A stretch of 32,564 nucleotides of DNA, from contig CANRJE010000003.1 in NCBI GenBank assembly GCA_947630865.1, positions 1-32,564 on the forward strand, read 5' to 3'. The DNA comes from an uncultured Bacilli bacterium (GTDB taxonomy: Bacteria; Bacillota_I; Bacilli_A; RF39; UBA660). Of the stretch, positions 17,447-26,855 are shown in pieces (position 1 is the first letter of the stretch; every line of letters begins with the position of its first letter). A program made the position numbers and the translations under genes. The notes below the pieces were generated by a model that worked only from the letters and a program-made list of their open reading frames with translations, did no database searches and was not told where the DNA came from.

Positions 17447-17945
17447 AATAATTACCTCTTACAATTTTATTCTTTTTCATAATCAATTTTTCAAAAGTAC
17501 GATTAAATTTCGTAACTTTAAAGTCTATATCTTTAATTGGATCAACTAATATAGTTAAGATTTTTTTTCTTTTGCCAACCAATATATCTGTTAAAATCTG
17601 GTCTCCAATAATAACCATTTTAGAATATGGAATCTGATATTTCTTTTTAATTTTTCTAATAACTCTTAAAGTAGGTTTTAAACTTAAAGAAAAGTAAGAA
17701 CAATTTACTCCTTTTAAAAAAGGTTCTACTCTTTTTTTCAAACTATTACTAGCAACAATAATCTGAAAATCAGAAGCTAATTTATTTAAAAAATTTTTTG
17801 TTTCTTGACTACAAACATTTTCTTTAATACTTCCAATTGTATTATCAAGATCAAATATTAAAACTTTATAACCATCTTGTTTTAATTTTTCATAATCAAT
17901 TGTATAAATATCTTTTTGATAGATATCGGGAATAAATAACTTCAT
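17433..17945 (-). CDS. yqeG: YqeG-family HAD phosphatase
   Basis: LIFDLDNTIGS, VASNSLKKRVEPFL, VIIGDQILTDILVGKR; adjacent to yqeH. Confidence 0.92.
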   Translation of the reverse strand: MKLFIPDIYQKDIYTIDYEKLKQDGYKVLIFDLDNTIGSIKENVCSQETKNFLNKLASDFQIIVASNSLKKRVEPFLKGVNCSYFSLSLKPTLRVIRKIKKKYQIPYSKMVIIGDQILTDILVGKRKKILTILVDPIKDIDFKVTKFNRTFEKLIMKKNKIVRGNYYEKK

Positions 17946-17953
17946 ATAAACTC

Positions 17954-19708
17954 CTAAATATTTTCTTCTAAATATTTCTTTAATTCAATCGAAACATCGT
18001 TTGGTAAAATTTCACTTAATTCTTCAATACTTGCTTCTTTTATTTTTTTAAGTGACGAAAACTTTTTTAATAATTCTTTACGTCTTTTTTCACCAATTCC
18101 AGGAACCATTTCTAAAACACTTGCTAATGTTCCTTTATTTTTAATATGTCTATGATAAGTAATAGCAAACCTATGTACTTCTTCTTGAATACGTGATAAA
18201 AATAAGAATAAATGACCATGTCTATCCATTTCAATTTCTGTTAAATCTGATAAAATAATGGTATTTGTTTTATGTTTATCATTTTTTTTAAGACCAATAA
18301 CATTGATATCTAAATTTAAATCTTTAATAATTCTAACAGCAACACTTACTTGTGTTTCCCCACCATCAATTACAATTAAATCAGGCTTTTTTAAATTTTC
18401 CATTAAAACTTTATAATAACGTCTATAAATAACTTCTTCCATAGCTTTTAAATCATCTTTAACAGAAACATCTATTTTATACTTTCTATATTCATTTTTA
18501 AGAGGTATAAAGTCTTCAAAGACAACCATTCCTCCAACATAATAAGTTCCAAATAAATGCGAGTTATCAAAAGATTCAATTCGATTAACTTTAGAACCTA
18601 CTATTCCCTCTAATTCATGAATAGCCTCTCTCCGAATCTTTTCATCTTGATTTAATATTTTAATTTCTTCTTCTAGAGCAATTACAGCATTTTCATAAGC
18701 TAAATCAAGTAATTTTTTCATATCTCCTTTTTGAGGAGTACGAACTTTAATACCTAAATAATTACTTAAAATTTCTTTATCTAAATCATTTGGTACTAAT
18801 ATTTCCTTTGGTAATATTTCTTTATCATAAAATCTAATAATATACTCTAACATTGTTTCTTCAGGATTTTCTAAATAATTAATAATTTTTTTACTTCGTC
18901 CAAAAAGAGTTCCGGATCTAATAAAGAAAACTTGAATTGATAAATAATTTTCTTCAACATAATAATTAAATAAATCTAAATTTATTTCTTTATTCAAAAC
19001 AATTGTTTGATTTTTTAAGGTAATCTTTATATCTTCTATCATTTGTTTATATTCTAAAGCTTTTTCATAATTCATTTTAAGACTTGCATCTTGCATATTA
19101 TCTTCAAGTTTCTTTAAAATAAAACTAGCATCTCCATTTAAAAAAGCTGTTATTTCTTTTCGCATAATTTCAAGTTTTTCTTCATCAACTTCGTTTTTAC
19201 AATAACCAAGACATTCTCCAAGATGATAATATAAGCAATAGTCTTTCTTTAAAACTTCACATTTTCTTAACGGATAAATTCTATTTAACATAAGAACTGT
19301 TCTTCTAGCACTTCCAACATTAGGAAATGGTCCATATAAATTATTTTTATTTTTTTTCTTTTTAACATTTCTAACTACTTTTAAAAGAGGATATTTATCT
19401 TTAGTAAATTCAATATATGGATAACTTTTATCATCTTTTAGAAGGATATTATATTTGGGATTATATTTTTTAATTAAAGTAATTTCAAGGATTAAACTTT
19501 CAAGTTCGCTTTTAGTAACAATATATTCAAAATCATTTATTTCTGATACTAATTTTTTTGTTTTTCCAGTTACTCGTCCTGTAAAATAACTTTTAAGTCT
19601 TTTTTTTAAGTCTTTAGCTTTTCCAACATAAATAATGATTCCATCTTTATCTTTCATTTGATAACTTCCAGGTAAATTAGGAACTAAAGCTAATTTCTCC
19701 TTGAACAT
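17954..19708 (-). CDS. uvrC: Excinuclease ABC subunit C
   Basis: LPNLPGSYQMKDKDGIIIYVGKAKDLKKRLKSYF (GIY-YIG), central C-rich region, IESFDNSHLFGTYYVGGMVVF, C-terminal HhH VPGIGEKRRKELL. Confidence 0.98.
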   Translation of the reverse strand: MFKEKLALVPNLPGSYQMKDKDGIIIYVGKAKDLKKRLKSYFTGRVTGKTKKLVSEINDFEYIVTKSELESLILEITLIKKYNPKYNILLKDDKSYPYIEFTKDKYPLLKVVRNVKKKKNKNNLYGPFPNVGSARRTVLMLNRIYPLRKCEVLKKDYCLYYHLGECLGYCKNEVDEEKLEIMRKEITAFLNGDASFILKKLEDNMQDASLKMNYEKALEYKQMIEDIKITLKNQTIVLNKEINLDLFNYYVEENYLSIQVFFIRSGTLFGRSKKIINYLENPEETMLEYIIRFYDKEILPKEILVPNDLDKEILSNYLGIKVRTPQKGDMKKLLDLAYENAVIALEEEIKILNQDEKIRREAIHELEGIVGSKVNRIESFDNSHLFGTYYVGGMVVFEDFIPLKNEYRKYKIDVSVKDDLKAMEEVIYRRYYKVLMENLKKPDLIVIDGGETQVSVAVRIIKDLNLDINVIGLKKNDKHKTNTIILSDLTEIEMDRHGHLFLFLSRIQEEVHRFAITYHRHIKNKGTLASVLEMVPGIGEKRRKELLKKFSSLKKIKEASIEELSEILPNDVSIELKKYLEENI

Positions 19709-19727
19709 AATATCTCCCTCCTCTCTT

Positions 19728-19756
19728 ATTATATAAAATTATTTAGGTAATTGCAA
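19728..19756 (-). promoter_or_regulatory. Predicted uvrC promoter (TTGCAA-N17-TATAAT)
   Basis: Reverse strand -35 at 19751-19756 and -10 at 19728-19733. Confidence 0.6.
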
Positions 19757-19791
19757 AAGAAAATCACCTAATCCAAAATGAATTAAGTGAT
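19755..19791 (-). terminator. Terminator downstream of gmk-like gene
   Basis: Reverse strand ATCACTTAAT-loop-ATTAGGTGAT followed by TTTCTTTT. Confidence 0.6.
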
Positions 19792-19817
19792 GCTCATAAA
19801 CTTTTATATACTAATGA

Positions 19818-20417
19818 TTATTTTAAACAAGGAGTTTTTTCACCATATTGATTTTCAAGAATTTCATATATTTCCATAGCTGATTCACGAACTTTATTAT
19901 CTTCATTCACAATTTTATGTGGATAAATTGTAGATGCTGCTACTTCTTTACGAGCTGTTGCAAGTCGTGATTGAATTTTCTCTTCTGTTTCTGTTCCTCT
20001 TCCTCTTAAACGGTTTTCAAGAGTTTCAAAATCAACTGTTATAAAAAACCCAATTGTATTATTAGGATATTTATTTAAAACTTGTTTAAATCCATTGATA
20101 TCAATATCAAGTAAAACATCATAACCATTTTCTAAATGTTCTTTAACTGGCATAAGTGGTGTACCATATAATTGTCTATTACCAGAATAATCATTACTTT
20201 CAAGATAATTACCATTTTCATAATTTTTCTTAAATTCATCTTGTGTTATAAAATTGTAATGCACATGGTCGATTTCACCAGAACGAGGAGCTCTAGTGGT
20301 ATCAGATACTGATAAAAATATCTTTTTACCTTCCTCACCATAAATTTTTATTAATTCTTCGATTACTTTACCTTTTCCAACTCCACTTGGTCCAGATACT
20401 ACAATTAATTTTCCCAT
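19818..20417 (-). CDS. gmk: Guanylate kinase (divergent)
   Basis: VVSGPSGVGKGKVIEEL, SVSDTTRAPRSGEIDHVHYNFIT, LLDIDINGFKQV, RLRGRGTETEEKIQSRLATA. Confidence 0.88.
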   Translation of the reverse strand: MGKLIVVSGPSGVGKGKVIEELIKIYGEEGKKIFLSVSDTTRAPRSGEIDHVHYNFITQDEFKKNYENGNYLESNDYSGNRQLYGTPLMPVKEHLENGYDVLLDIDINGFKQVLNKYPNNTIGFFITVDFETLENRLRGRGTETEEKIQSRLATARKEVAASTIYPHKIVNEDNKVRESAMEIYEILENQYGEKTPCLK

Positions 20418-20418
20418 T

Positions 20419-20673
20419 TTAACCTCTCAAATTTAATTTTACAATTGTACATCCTGGATTCATAAAATCTCTTTTAAAGAGAGCAACATTTTTATCATGT
20501 TTTAAATAATTATGAATTGCTTCTCTTAAAATATCTTTTCCAATTCCATGAATTATACAAACATATTCATTTTTAAGTGTAATATTATCATTAATAAACT
20601 CTTTTGTCAAGATAATAGCACTTTCTTTATACTCACCATGCAAGTCAATTGTTGGTATATTACTGCTTATCAT
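20419..20673 (-). CDS. Stand-alone Smr domain protein
   Basis: TIDLHGEYKESA, VCIIHGIGKDILREAIHNYL, FMNPGCTIVKL: MutS2 C-terminal/Smr-like motifs in 84 aa. Confidence 0.7.
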   Translation of the reverse strand: MISSNIPTIDLHGEYKESAIILTKEFINDNITLKNEYVCIIHGIGKDILREAIHNYLKHDKNVALFKRDFMNPGCTIVKLNLRG

Positions 20674-21565
20674 ATTCTAAAACTTCCTTTAAATCAGGAA
20701 TTGAGTATCTCCCCCCTATTCTTTCTACAGATATAGCTGAAGTGATGTTTGCAAGTCTCATAGCTTCAAGTAATTCATAACCATGACTTAAAAAGTAAAG
20801 AAGTGCACCATGATAGATATCACCCGCTCCTGTTGAATCAAGAGCTTTAACTTTTAAACTTGGAACTAATTTATATTCATCATTGATTTTTGTAAATGAA
20901 CCATATTTTTCTAATGTCATTATCAAAATTTGGTCTTTAAAATCTTCTTTTAATTTATCATAGACAGCTTTTATACTATCTAAATCATCGTAATCTAAAT
21001 TTAATTTTGTATAATCTCTAGCAAAATCATTAGAACAAACTAAATAATCAATATTTTTAGCAAGTTCAATCGTTTCTTTAGTTGTTTTCCCAGCATCAAT
21101 CATGCTAATTGTTTTTCCTTTATTTTTTAAAATTGTTTTTAAAGAGATAGGAAGTTCATCACCATCTACTAAAATATAATCAAAGGTTTCCTCTATATCT
21201 TTAATTTTTTCAAAAGATAAATCGGGAATTTTAGATGTTAAAATCGTTCTACTTCCATTACCTTTATTAGCAATTATATAACTTGAAGTTGTTGCTTTTG
21301 AGGGATTTACTTCTAAATAAGTAATATCAACTCCAACTTCTAAAAATTCATCTTTAATTTTTTTACCATAATAATCATCACCAATAATACCAGCAAATGA
21401 AGTTTTAACACCCCATTTTGCAAGTAAATAAGCAGCAGTTGCTGCAGGTCCTCCTCCACATTCAACCTTTTTATCTTTAAGTCTTAACTTTTTATTTTCA
21501 ATTGGGAAACTTTCAACTGGTAATGTAATATCATAAGCAGCATGTCCTATACAAAGTATTTTCAT
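20660..21565 (-). CDS. PfkB-family carbohydrate kinase
   Basis: VECGGGPAATAAYLLAKWG, C-terminal ALDSTGAGDIYHGALLYFL signature. Confidence 0.92.
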   Translation of the reverse strand: MKILCIGHAAYDITLPVESFPIENKKLRLKDKKVECGGGPAATAAYLLAKWGVKTSFAGIIGDDYYGKKIKDEFLEVGVDITYLEVNPSKATTSSYIIANKGNGSRTILTSKIPDLSFEKIKDIEETFDYILVDGDELPISLKTILKNKGKTISMIDAGKTTKETIELAKNIDYLVCSNDFARDYTKLNLDYDDLDSIKAVYDKLKEDFKDQILIMTLEKYGSFTKINDEYKLVPSLKVKALDSTGAGDIYHGALLYFLSHGYELLEAMRLANITSAISVERIGGRYSIPDLKEVLEYDKQ

Positions 21566-22006
21566 TTATGCCTCCTTTTCTAATATAATTGTAATTGGCC
21601 CATCATTAATCAATTCAACTTCCATTTCTGAACCAAATATTCCCGTTTCAGTAGGTACTAATTTTCCTAATTTTTCATTAAACATATCATATAACTTTGA
21701 AGCTTTTTCTCCATTTAAAGCTTTGATATAACTAGGACGATTACCTTTTTTAGCATCACCATATAAAGTAAATTGAGAAATTGATAGAATATTTCCTTTA
21801 ATATCTAAAATACTCTTATTCATAACTCCATTATCATCATCCATAATCCTCAAATTACAAATTTTATTCACCATATAGTCAATAACTTTTTCATTATCTC
21901 CTTCTGTAAAAGATACTAGTAGCATATAACCATAATCTGATTTACCAACTATTTTACCATTTATCTTAACACTTGATTTTTTAACTCTTTGAACAACTAC
22001 TCTCAT
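21566..22006 (-). CDS. dtd: D-aminoacyl-tRNA deacylase
   Basis: MRVVVQRVKKSSVKI, ILSISQFTLYGDAKKGNRPSY, GIFGSEMEVELINDGPITIIL. Confidence 0.97.
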   Translation of the reverse strand: MRVVVQRVKKSSVKINGKIVGKSDYGYMLLVSFTEGDNEKVIDYMVNKICNLRIMDDDNGVMNKSILDIKGNILSISQFTLYGDAKKGNRPSYIKALNGEKASKLYDMFNEKLGKLVPTETGIFGSEMEVELINDGPITIILEKEA

Positions 22007-24120
22007 TTTATCACTCTTTCAACATCAACAACATAACTAAGTTTCATTAAATTCTTAAAAATATTTTCTAACTCTTCTTCACTTTTAATATAAAAAGTTA
22101 ATACATAATTATATTTTAATTCAACAATATTCGTAACTACTTTATTAACAACTATTGAAGAACTAGTTAATTTATTAATAATATCTCCTAAATTACTTTC
22201 ATTACTATTTGTATAAATTCTAATTTTGGTTAAATAATTATTTCGTGTTTTATCTTGCCATAAAACATCAATTAATCTGTTATCTAAATTAGAAACATTC
22301 ATACACTCTTTTCTATGAATTGTAATTCCATTGTTCTTAGTAATATAACCTATTACTTCATCACCTGGAATAGGAAGACAACAAGAAGCAATATTAACTT
22401 TAATGTTATCAATTCCTGAAACTTTAAGGTCTGCATTTCCTTTAACAATAATTTCTTTCTTTATTGAAGTTTCTTTTAAGTTTGGATAAACTATTTCTAC
22501 AATTGATTTTGGAGAATATTTATTGTTACCAATATTTAAATATACTTCTTCTATATCCTTACACTTTAATTCTTTAAGTATTTTTTTCGTATTTTCTACA
22601 TTCAATAATTCCTTTTTAGGAATATGTTTCTTTCTTAAATAACTATCTAATGAATCCTCTCCATATTTAATAACTTCTTCTTTTCTTTCTTTTTGAAAGT
22701 AAGCTTTAATTTTATTCTTGGTCTGAGTCATTTTAGCAATTTTTAACCATGATAGTTTAGGTCCTTTAGATGATTTACTAGTATTAATTTTTACAACATC
22801 ATTATCTTCTAAAACATAGTTTAAGGGAACTAAAACATTATTAACAACCGCTCCAACCATTTCTTCTCCAACTTTTGTATGAACTTTATAAGCAAAATCA
22901 ATTGGAGTTGCTCCATTTGGAAGTTCAAAAACATCACCTTTTGGAGTAAACACATAAATGTTACCATGCATCTTTTCATCTTTTATTTCATCATATAAGG
23001 TATTAGTATCAATTTTATTTTGATAATTATCAATAACTGTTTTAAAAAACTCTAACTTTTGGTCAGTTGATGATAAATTATCAGCTTTCCTATTTTCTTT
23101 ATAAGACCAATGAGCAGCCAGTCCATTTTCTGCTACTTCATTCATCAGAAATGTCCGAATTTGAATTTCAAAAAGCATGTTGTCAACTCCAAAAACGGTT
23201 GTATGAAGTGAACGATAACCATTACTCTTAGGCATTGCTATAAAATCTTTAAATCTTTTAGGAATAGGTCTAAACTTTGAATGAATAAGACCTAAAACCA
23301 AATAACAAGATGCCTCATCTTCAACCATTATTCTTAAAGCAAATAAATCATAGATATCATTGAATTTTCTACCTTTATCAAGTTTATTATAAATACTATA
23401 AACACTTTTACTACGTCCTTTTATTTCATATTGTATTTCATGACTATCCAAAATTTCTTTTACAGCAACCGTCATCTTTTCAATTAAATTATCACGTTCT
23501 TTTTTTGTACTATTTAATTTCTCAAGAATATCATTATAAACATCTGGTTTCAATACTTTTAAAGATAAATCTTCTAATTCACTTTTTAATTTATAAATTC
23601 CTAAATGATGAGCAATAGGTGCTACAATTTCCAAAGATTCTTTGGCTATTTTTTTAGCTTCTTCACGTTTATACTCATCAATATTACGCATTAAAGTTAC
23701 TCGACTAGCTAAATTAATCATAATAACTCTAACATCTTCTGTCATTCCAACAATAACTTTTTTATAATATTCAATTAAATACTCATTTTCTGTTGAATAA
23801 ATTATTTTATCTAATTTATAAGAACCATTAGCAATTTTTATAACGGAAGATGGAAATTTTTCACTTAATTCTTTATCACTCACCTTCTCATAAGTTAATA
23901 ATTTATATAAAAGACAAGCTGTAATTGTTTCAATATCAGCATAAACCGTTGTTAAAACAAAACAAGTTTCCATTATTTTTTCTACTTCTTTTTTATTTAG
24001 ATAATCTAATATATAATTATATGCTGAAGTTATTAAAGAGGTATCTTCCCCTAAATATTCTACTTTCTTAATAAGTTTTGAAATTGTGTGTTCTTCTTTT
24101 TCCATAATTCTCCTATTCAC
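22003..24120 (-). CDS. Long RelA/SpoT homolog with intact synthetase and degenerate HD hydrolase domain
   Basis: Synthetase motifs GRSKSVYSIYNKL, RFKDFIAMPKSNGYRSLHTTV, FEIQIRTFLMNEVAENGLAAHWSYKE; TGS domain; ASCCLPIPGDEVIGYITKNNGITIHRKEC; ACT-like end. LLHD and LADRLHN equivalents read LLYK and LASRVTL. Confidence 0.93.
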   Translation of the reverse strand: MNRRIMEKEEHTISKLIKKVEYLGEDTSLITSAYNYILDYLNKKEVEKIMETCFVLTTVYADIETITACLLYKLLTYEKVSDKELSEKFPSSVIKIANGSYKLDKIIYSTENEYLIEYYKKVIVGMTEDVRVIMINLASRVTLMRNIDEYKREEAKKIAKESLEIVAPIAHHLGIYKLKSELEDLSLKVLKPDVYNDILEKLNSTKKERDNLIEKMTVAVKEILDSHEIQYEIKGRSKSVYSIYNKLDKGRKFNDIYDLFALRIMVEDEASCYLVLGLIHSKFRPIPKRFKDFIAMPKSNGYRSLHTTVFGVDNMLFEIQIRTFLMNEVAENGLAAHWSYKENRKADNLSSTDQKLEFFKTVIDNYQNKIDTNTLYDEIKDEKMHGNIYVFTPKGDVFELPNGATPIDFAYKVHTKVGEEMVGAVVNNVLVPLNYVLEDNDVVKINTSKSSKGPKLSWLKIAKMTQTKNKIKAYFQKERKEEVIKYGEDSLDSYLRKKHIPKKELLNVENTKKILKELKCKDIEEVYLNIGNNKYSPKSIVEIVYPNLKETSIKKEIIVKGNADLKVSGIDNIKVNIASCCLPIPGDEVIGYITKNNGITIHRKECMNVSNLDNRLIDVLWQDKTRNNYLTKIRIYTNSNESNLGDIINKLTSSSIVVNKVVTNIVELKYNYVLTFYIKSEEELENIFKNLMKLSYVVDVERVIK

Positions 24121-24134
24121 TTTAATTATAACAT

Positions 24135-24170
24135 GAAAAAAAGATAAAACACGAAATTTTTATCTTTTTC
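24135..24170 (-). terminator. Terminator downstream of 24174-25115
   Basis: Reverse strand GAAAAAGATAAAAATTTCGTGTTTTATCTTTTTTTC hairpin and T tract. Confidence 0.6.
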
Positions 24171-24173
24171 TAT

Positions 24174-25115
24174 CTATTTATTTAAATTAATTATTCCCGT
24201 TGCAATCTTTTTAACAAACTCTTGAGGTTCATTTACAACTTTATTTACATTTTCTTGATGTTTTAAAAAGTAAAGATATTCGCCTAATTTTTTTAAATTA
24301 TTAACATTATCAGGATTTAAATTTTCTCTTATAATAGAACCTATTTCTCTAATCTTATCTTCAATATTAAAAGGATAATGTGTATCTATTTCCATATCTT
24401 CAAAATAACCATAAGGTTTTAAAGTTTTACTATCCGGTATACCATTAACTTTAATCTCACCATCTTGATAATAATAACCAAAATCATTAGCAATCTTTAT
24501 ACCACCATATACTTCTAAAATAAAAGTCATAATATTTAGCTTAATATCTAAACTAGGGTCCAATGGATCTAAATTTTTACCATAAAATAATTTATAAATA
24601 TAAACAATTCTCTTTATTTCTCTTGATAAATTTGCTTCATCATAATCCTTTAACCAAGTATAATTTATTCTACTAGCATCACTTAAATTAATACTTTGTC
24701 CTTCAATTTTAAATCCTCTTCGAACATCAAGATTAATTTTATAACGTGTATTAACTTCTAAAAAATTCTCTTCTTTATATATTATTAAAGCATTATTTTT
24801 AAATCCAACATAAAGACTTTCTCCTGAATCTTTTTTAAATCCAAATTTAACTCGATAATTATCAAAATTACGAAAATAATATCTAACAGTTGTTAAAAAC
24901 TCTTTAAATTCATCTAAACTTTCTATATCTGGCATTAACATGTCAAGAATGTTAAATACTTTTTCAATATTAATCCCCCTAGTTTTTTCTCCTTCAGCAA
25001 TAAAAAGCATTTTATAATCTTTTCCTTGATATTCTCTTGTAAATTTCATATAACTATCATCAATATCACTATCTAAACTACTTAAAAAATTTTCCCTATT
25101 TAATTCTTTTAACAT
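24174..25115 (-). CDS. Uncharacterised protein
   Basis: Full-length 313-aa ORF; no family recognised by eye; own terminator. Confidence 0.6.
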   Translation of the reverse strand: MLKELNRENFLSSLDSDIDDSYMKFTREYQGKDYKMLFIAEGEKTRGINIEKVFNILDMLMPDIESLDEFKEFLTTVRYYFRNFDNYRVKFGFKKDSGESLYVGFKNNALIIYKEENFLEVNTRYKINLDVRRGFKIEGQSINLSDASRINYTWLKDYDEANLSREIKRIVYIYKLFYGKNLDPLDPSLDIKLNIMTFILEVYGGIKIANDFGYYYQDGEIKVNGIPDSKTLKPYGYFEDMEIDTHYPFNIEDKIREIGSIIRENLNPDNVNNLKKLGEYLYFLKHQENVNKVVNEPQEFVKKIATGIINLNK

Positions 25116-25162
25116 AAGTATCTCCTTTTTGACTTAATATTTTAACACTTTTTTCTAAATAG

Positions 25163-25627
25163 TCAATCTGTTTTTAGTTCTTCAAGTTCTAATAAATATT
25201 TTTTAATGTCAAGACCTAAAGCATATCCTCCCAATTTATTGTTTTTATTAATTACCCGATGACAAGGTATAAAAATTGGAATGGGATTTTTATTATTTGC
25301 ACCACCTACTGCTCTTTGAGCTTTTATATTTCCAACTCTTTTAGCTAATTCTTGATAACTTATAACTTCACCATAAGGTATCTTTAAAAGTTCTTTCCAT
25401 ACTTTCTTTTGAAAAGGTGTTCCTTTTGGATTAAGTGGAATAGTAAAGTTTTTTCGTTTACCATTCAAATATTCAACTAACTCTATATAAGCCCTCTTAA
25501 TAGTTTTAGTTTCTTTTCTTACTATCTTAATATCAGTATATTCATTAAATAATAATTTAATAATCATACCTTCTTCTTCTATAAAAGTTATTTTACCTAA
25601 CTTTGTTTCATAATCATAATAATTCAT
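25163..25627 (-). CDS. ogt: Methylated-DNA--protein-cysteine methyltransferase
   Basis: GTPFQKKVWKELLKIPYGEVISYQELAKRVGNIKAQRAVGGANNKNPIPIFIPCHRVI with PCHRV active site. Confidence 0.96.
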   Translation of the reverse strand: MNYYDYETKLGKITFIEEEGMIIKLLFNEYTDIKIVRKETKTIKRAYIELVEYLNGKRKNFTIPLNPKGTPFQKKVWKELLKIPYGEVISYQELAKRVGNIKAQRAVGGANNKNPIPIFIPCHRVINKNNKLGGYALGLDIKKYLLELEELKTD

Positions 25628-26772
25628 TTTTTCTCTAAAAGTTTTTGTTCCTTATATTCCTTATAAATTCTTTTTTTATCATCTGGATCAAATACTTCAA
25701 TTCGATTTATATAATCAAAAACTCTATCTATTTCTCCATTACTTTTTAATTTAAAAATATAATTAGAATCATCAAATATAAATTCTCCTAAATTACCACT
25801 TTCAATATAACCAAAAGGATATATTGTTTTTAAATCCATAATAATTCGTCCATGAACTCTAGCTCTTGGATATTCTCTATTAGAGTCAAGTGTTAAAGAA
25901 AATAAGGTATCATCAGAAAGTCTTATAACCATCGAATTTTCTGGAATAGTTTCAAAAGAAATTAAATCTTTAACGAATAATGCAAAAACATCATCTTTTA
26001 GATTAGCTTTTGCAAATAAAATTTCCATAATATCTTTTTTAAATGGTAAAACTTTATTAGCATAAAAACGAAAACGATCAAAGGCTTCTAAACCTGCTTC
26101 ATCTTTTTTAATAGCATCTCTAATTGTAATACCTTCTTTTAAATGATTTTCTTCTCTCATAATACCAGTTGGATACTTAGAAATTAAATTTACTTGATAA
26201 ACATTTTCAGGACTAGCTTCAAAATTTAAAGAGTATGTTTTAGCATCATTTGCTTCAAGCTCTTTATTTTTAGGAGAAACTGTAAGTTGATAACTATAAC
26301 TAGTTCCAAAATATTTTTTTATATCAGAACTACTATCACCTTTAACAATAACTTGTTCACATGTTCTTTTATTTCTTGTACTTGAAGAAAAAGTTAAATC
26401 TAATGTACTATCTGATATTGTTAAACTTCTAACTCCTTCCCTATCATCCATAAAACCAAGTTTTACAGTATCACCTAAACTTAAATAAGTAGTAACAAGT
26501 TTATGATTATCTCCAATAACAAAAAATTCATAAGTTTCTAAATTATCATCTTTAACGTTTCTTTTATTATCATATAGTAAATTTGGTAATTTTATTTTCA
26601 TATGAGAATATACACAATCTGATTCCTTTTTCTCATCAATAAAACCAACCGTTTTTATAACATTTGTTTCATTAGAACTGGGCTCTACTATAGCATAACT
26701 ATCTTTGATTTTTATAGCTTTAAAACCAAGTAAATCAAGTAAGCGTTTTTCATAATTAGAAAATATTTCCAT
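25624..26772 (-). CDS. Uncharacterised protein, translationally coupled to ogt
   Basis: 382-aa ORF; TGA stop overlaps ogt ATG (ATGA); no family recognised. Confidence 0.6.
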   Translation of the reverse strand: MEIFSNYEKRLLDLLGFKAIKIKDSYAIVEPSSNETNVIKTVGFIDEKKESDCVYSHMKIKLPNLLYDNKRNVKDDNLETYEFFVIGDNHKLVTTYLSLGDTVKLGFMDDREGVRSLTISDSTLDLTFSSSTRNKRTCEQVIVKGDSSSDIKKYFGTSYSYQLTVSPKNKELEANDAKTYSLNFEASPENVYQVNLISKYPTGIMREENHLKEGITIRDAIKKDEAGLEAFDRFRFYANKVLPFKKDIMEILFAKANLKDDVFALFVKDLISFETIPENSMVIRLSDDTLFSLTLDSNREYPRARVHGRIIMDLKTIYPFGYIESGNLGEFIFDDSNYIFKLKSNGEIDRVFDYINRIEVFDPDDKKRIYKEYKEQKLLEKK

Positions 26773-26828
26773 GTTATACCCTCTTTCAATCTCATATTAT
26801 ATAACAAAATTTCTAAAATGATTACACA

Positions 26829-26855
26829 AAAAAAAGATTTTTTTAGAAATCTTTA
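26829..26855 (-). terminator. Terminator at end of phosphonate operon
   Basis: Reverse strand AAAGATTT-CTAAAA-AAATCTTTTTTTT. Confidence 0.65.

Noticed and set aside
20548-20736. Plus-strand ORF over Smr/PfkB
   Set aside because: Antisense to confidently identified genes.
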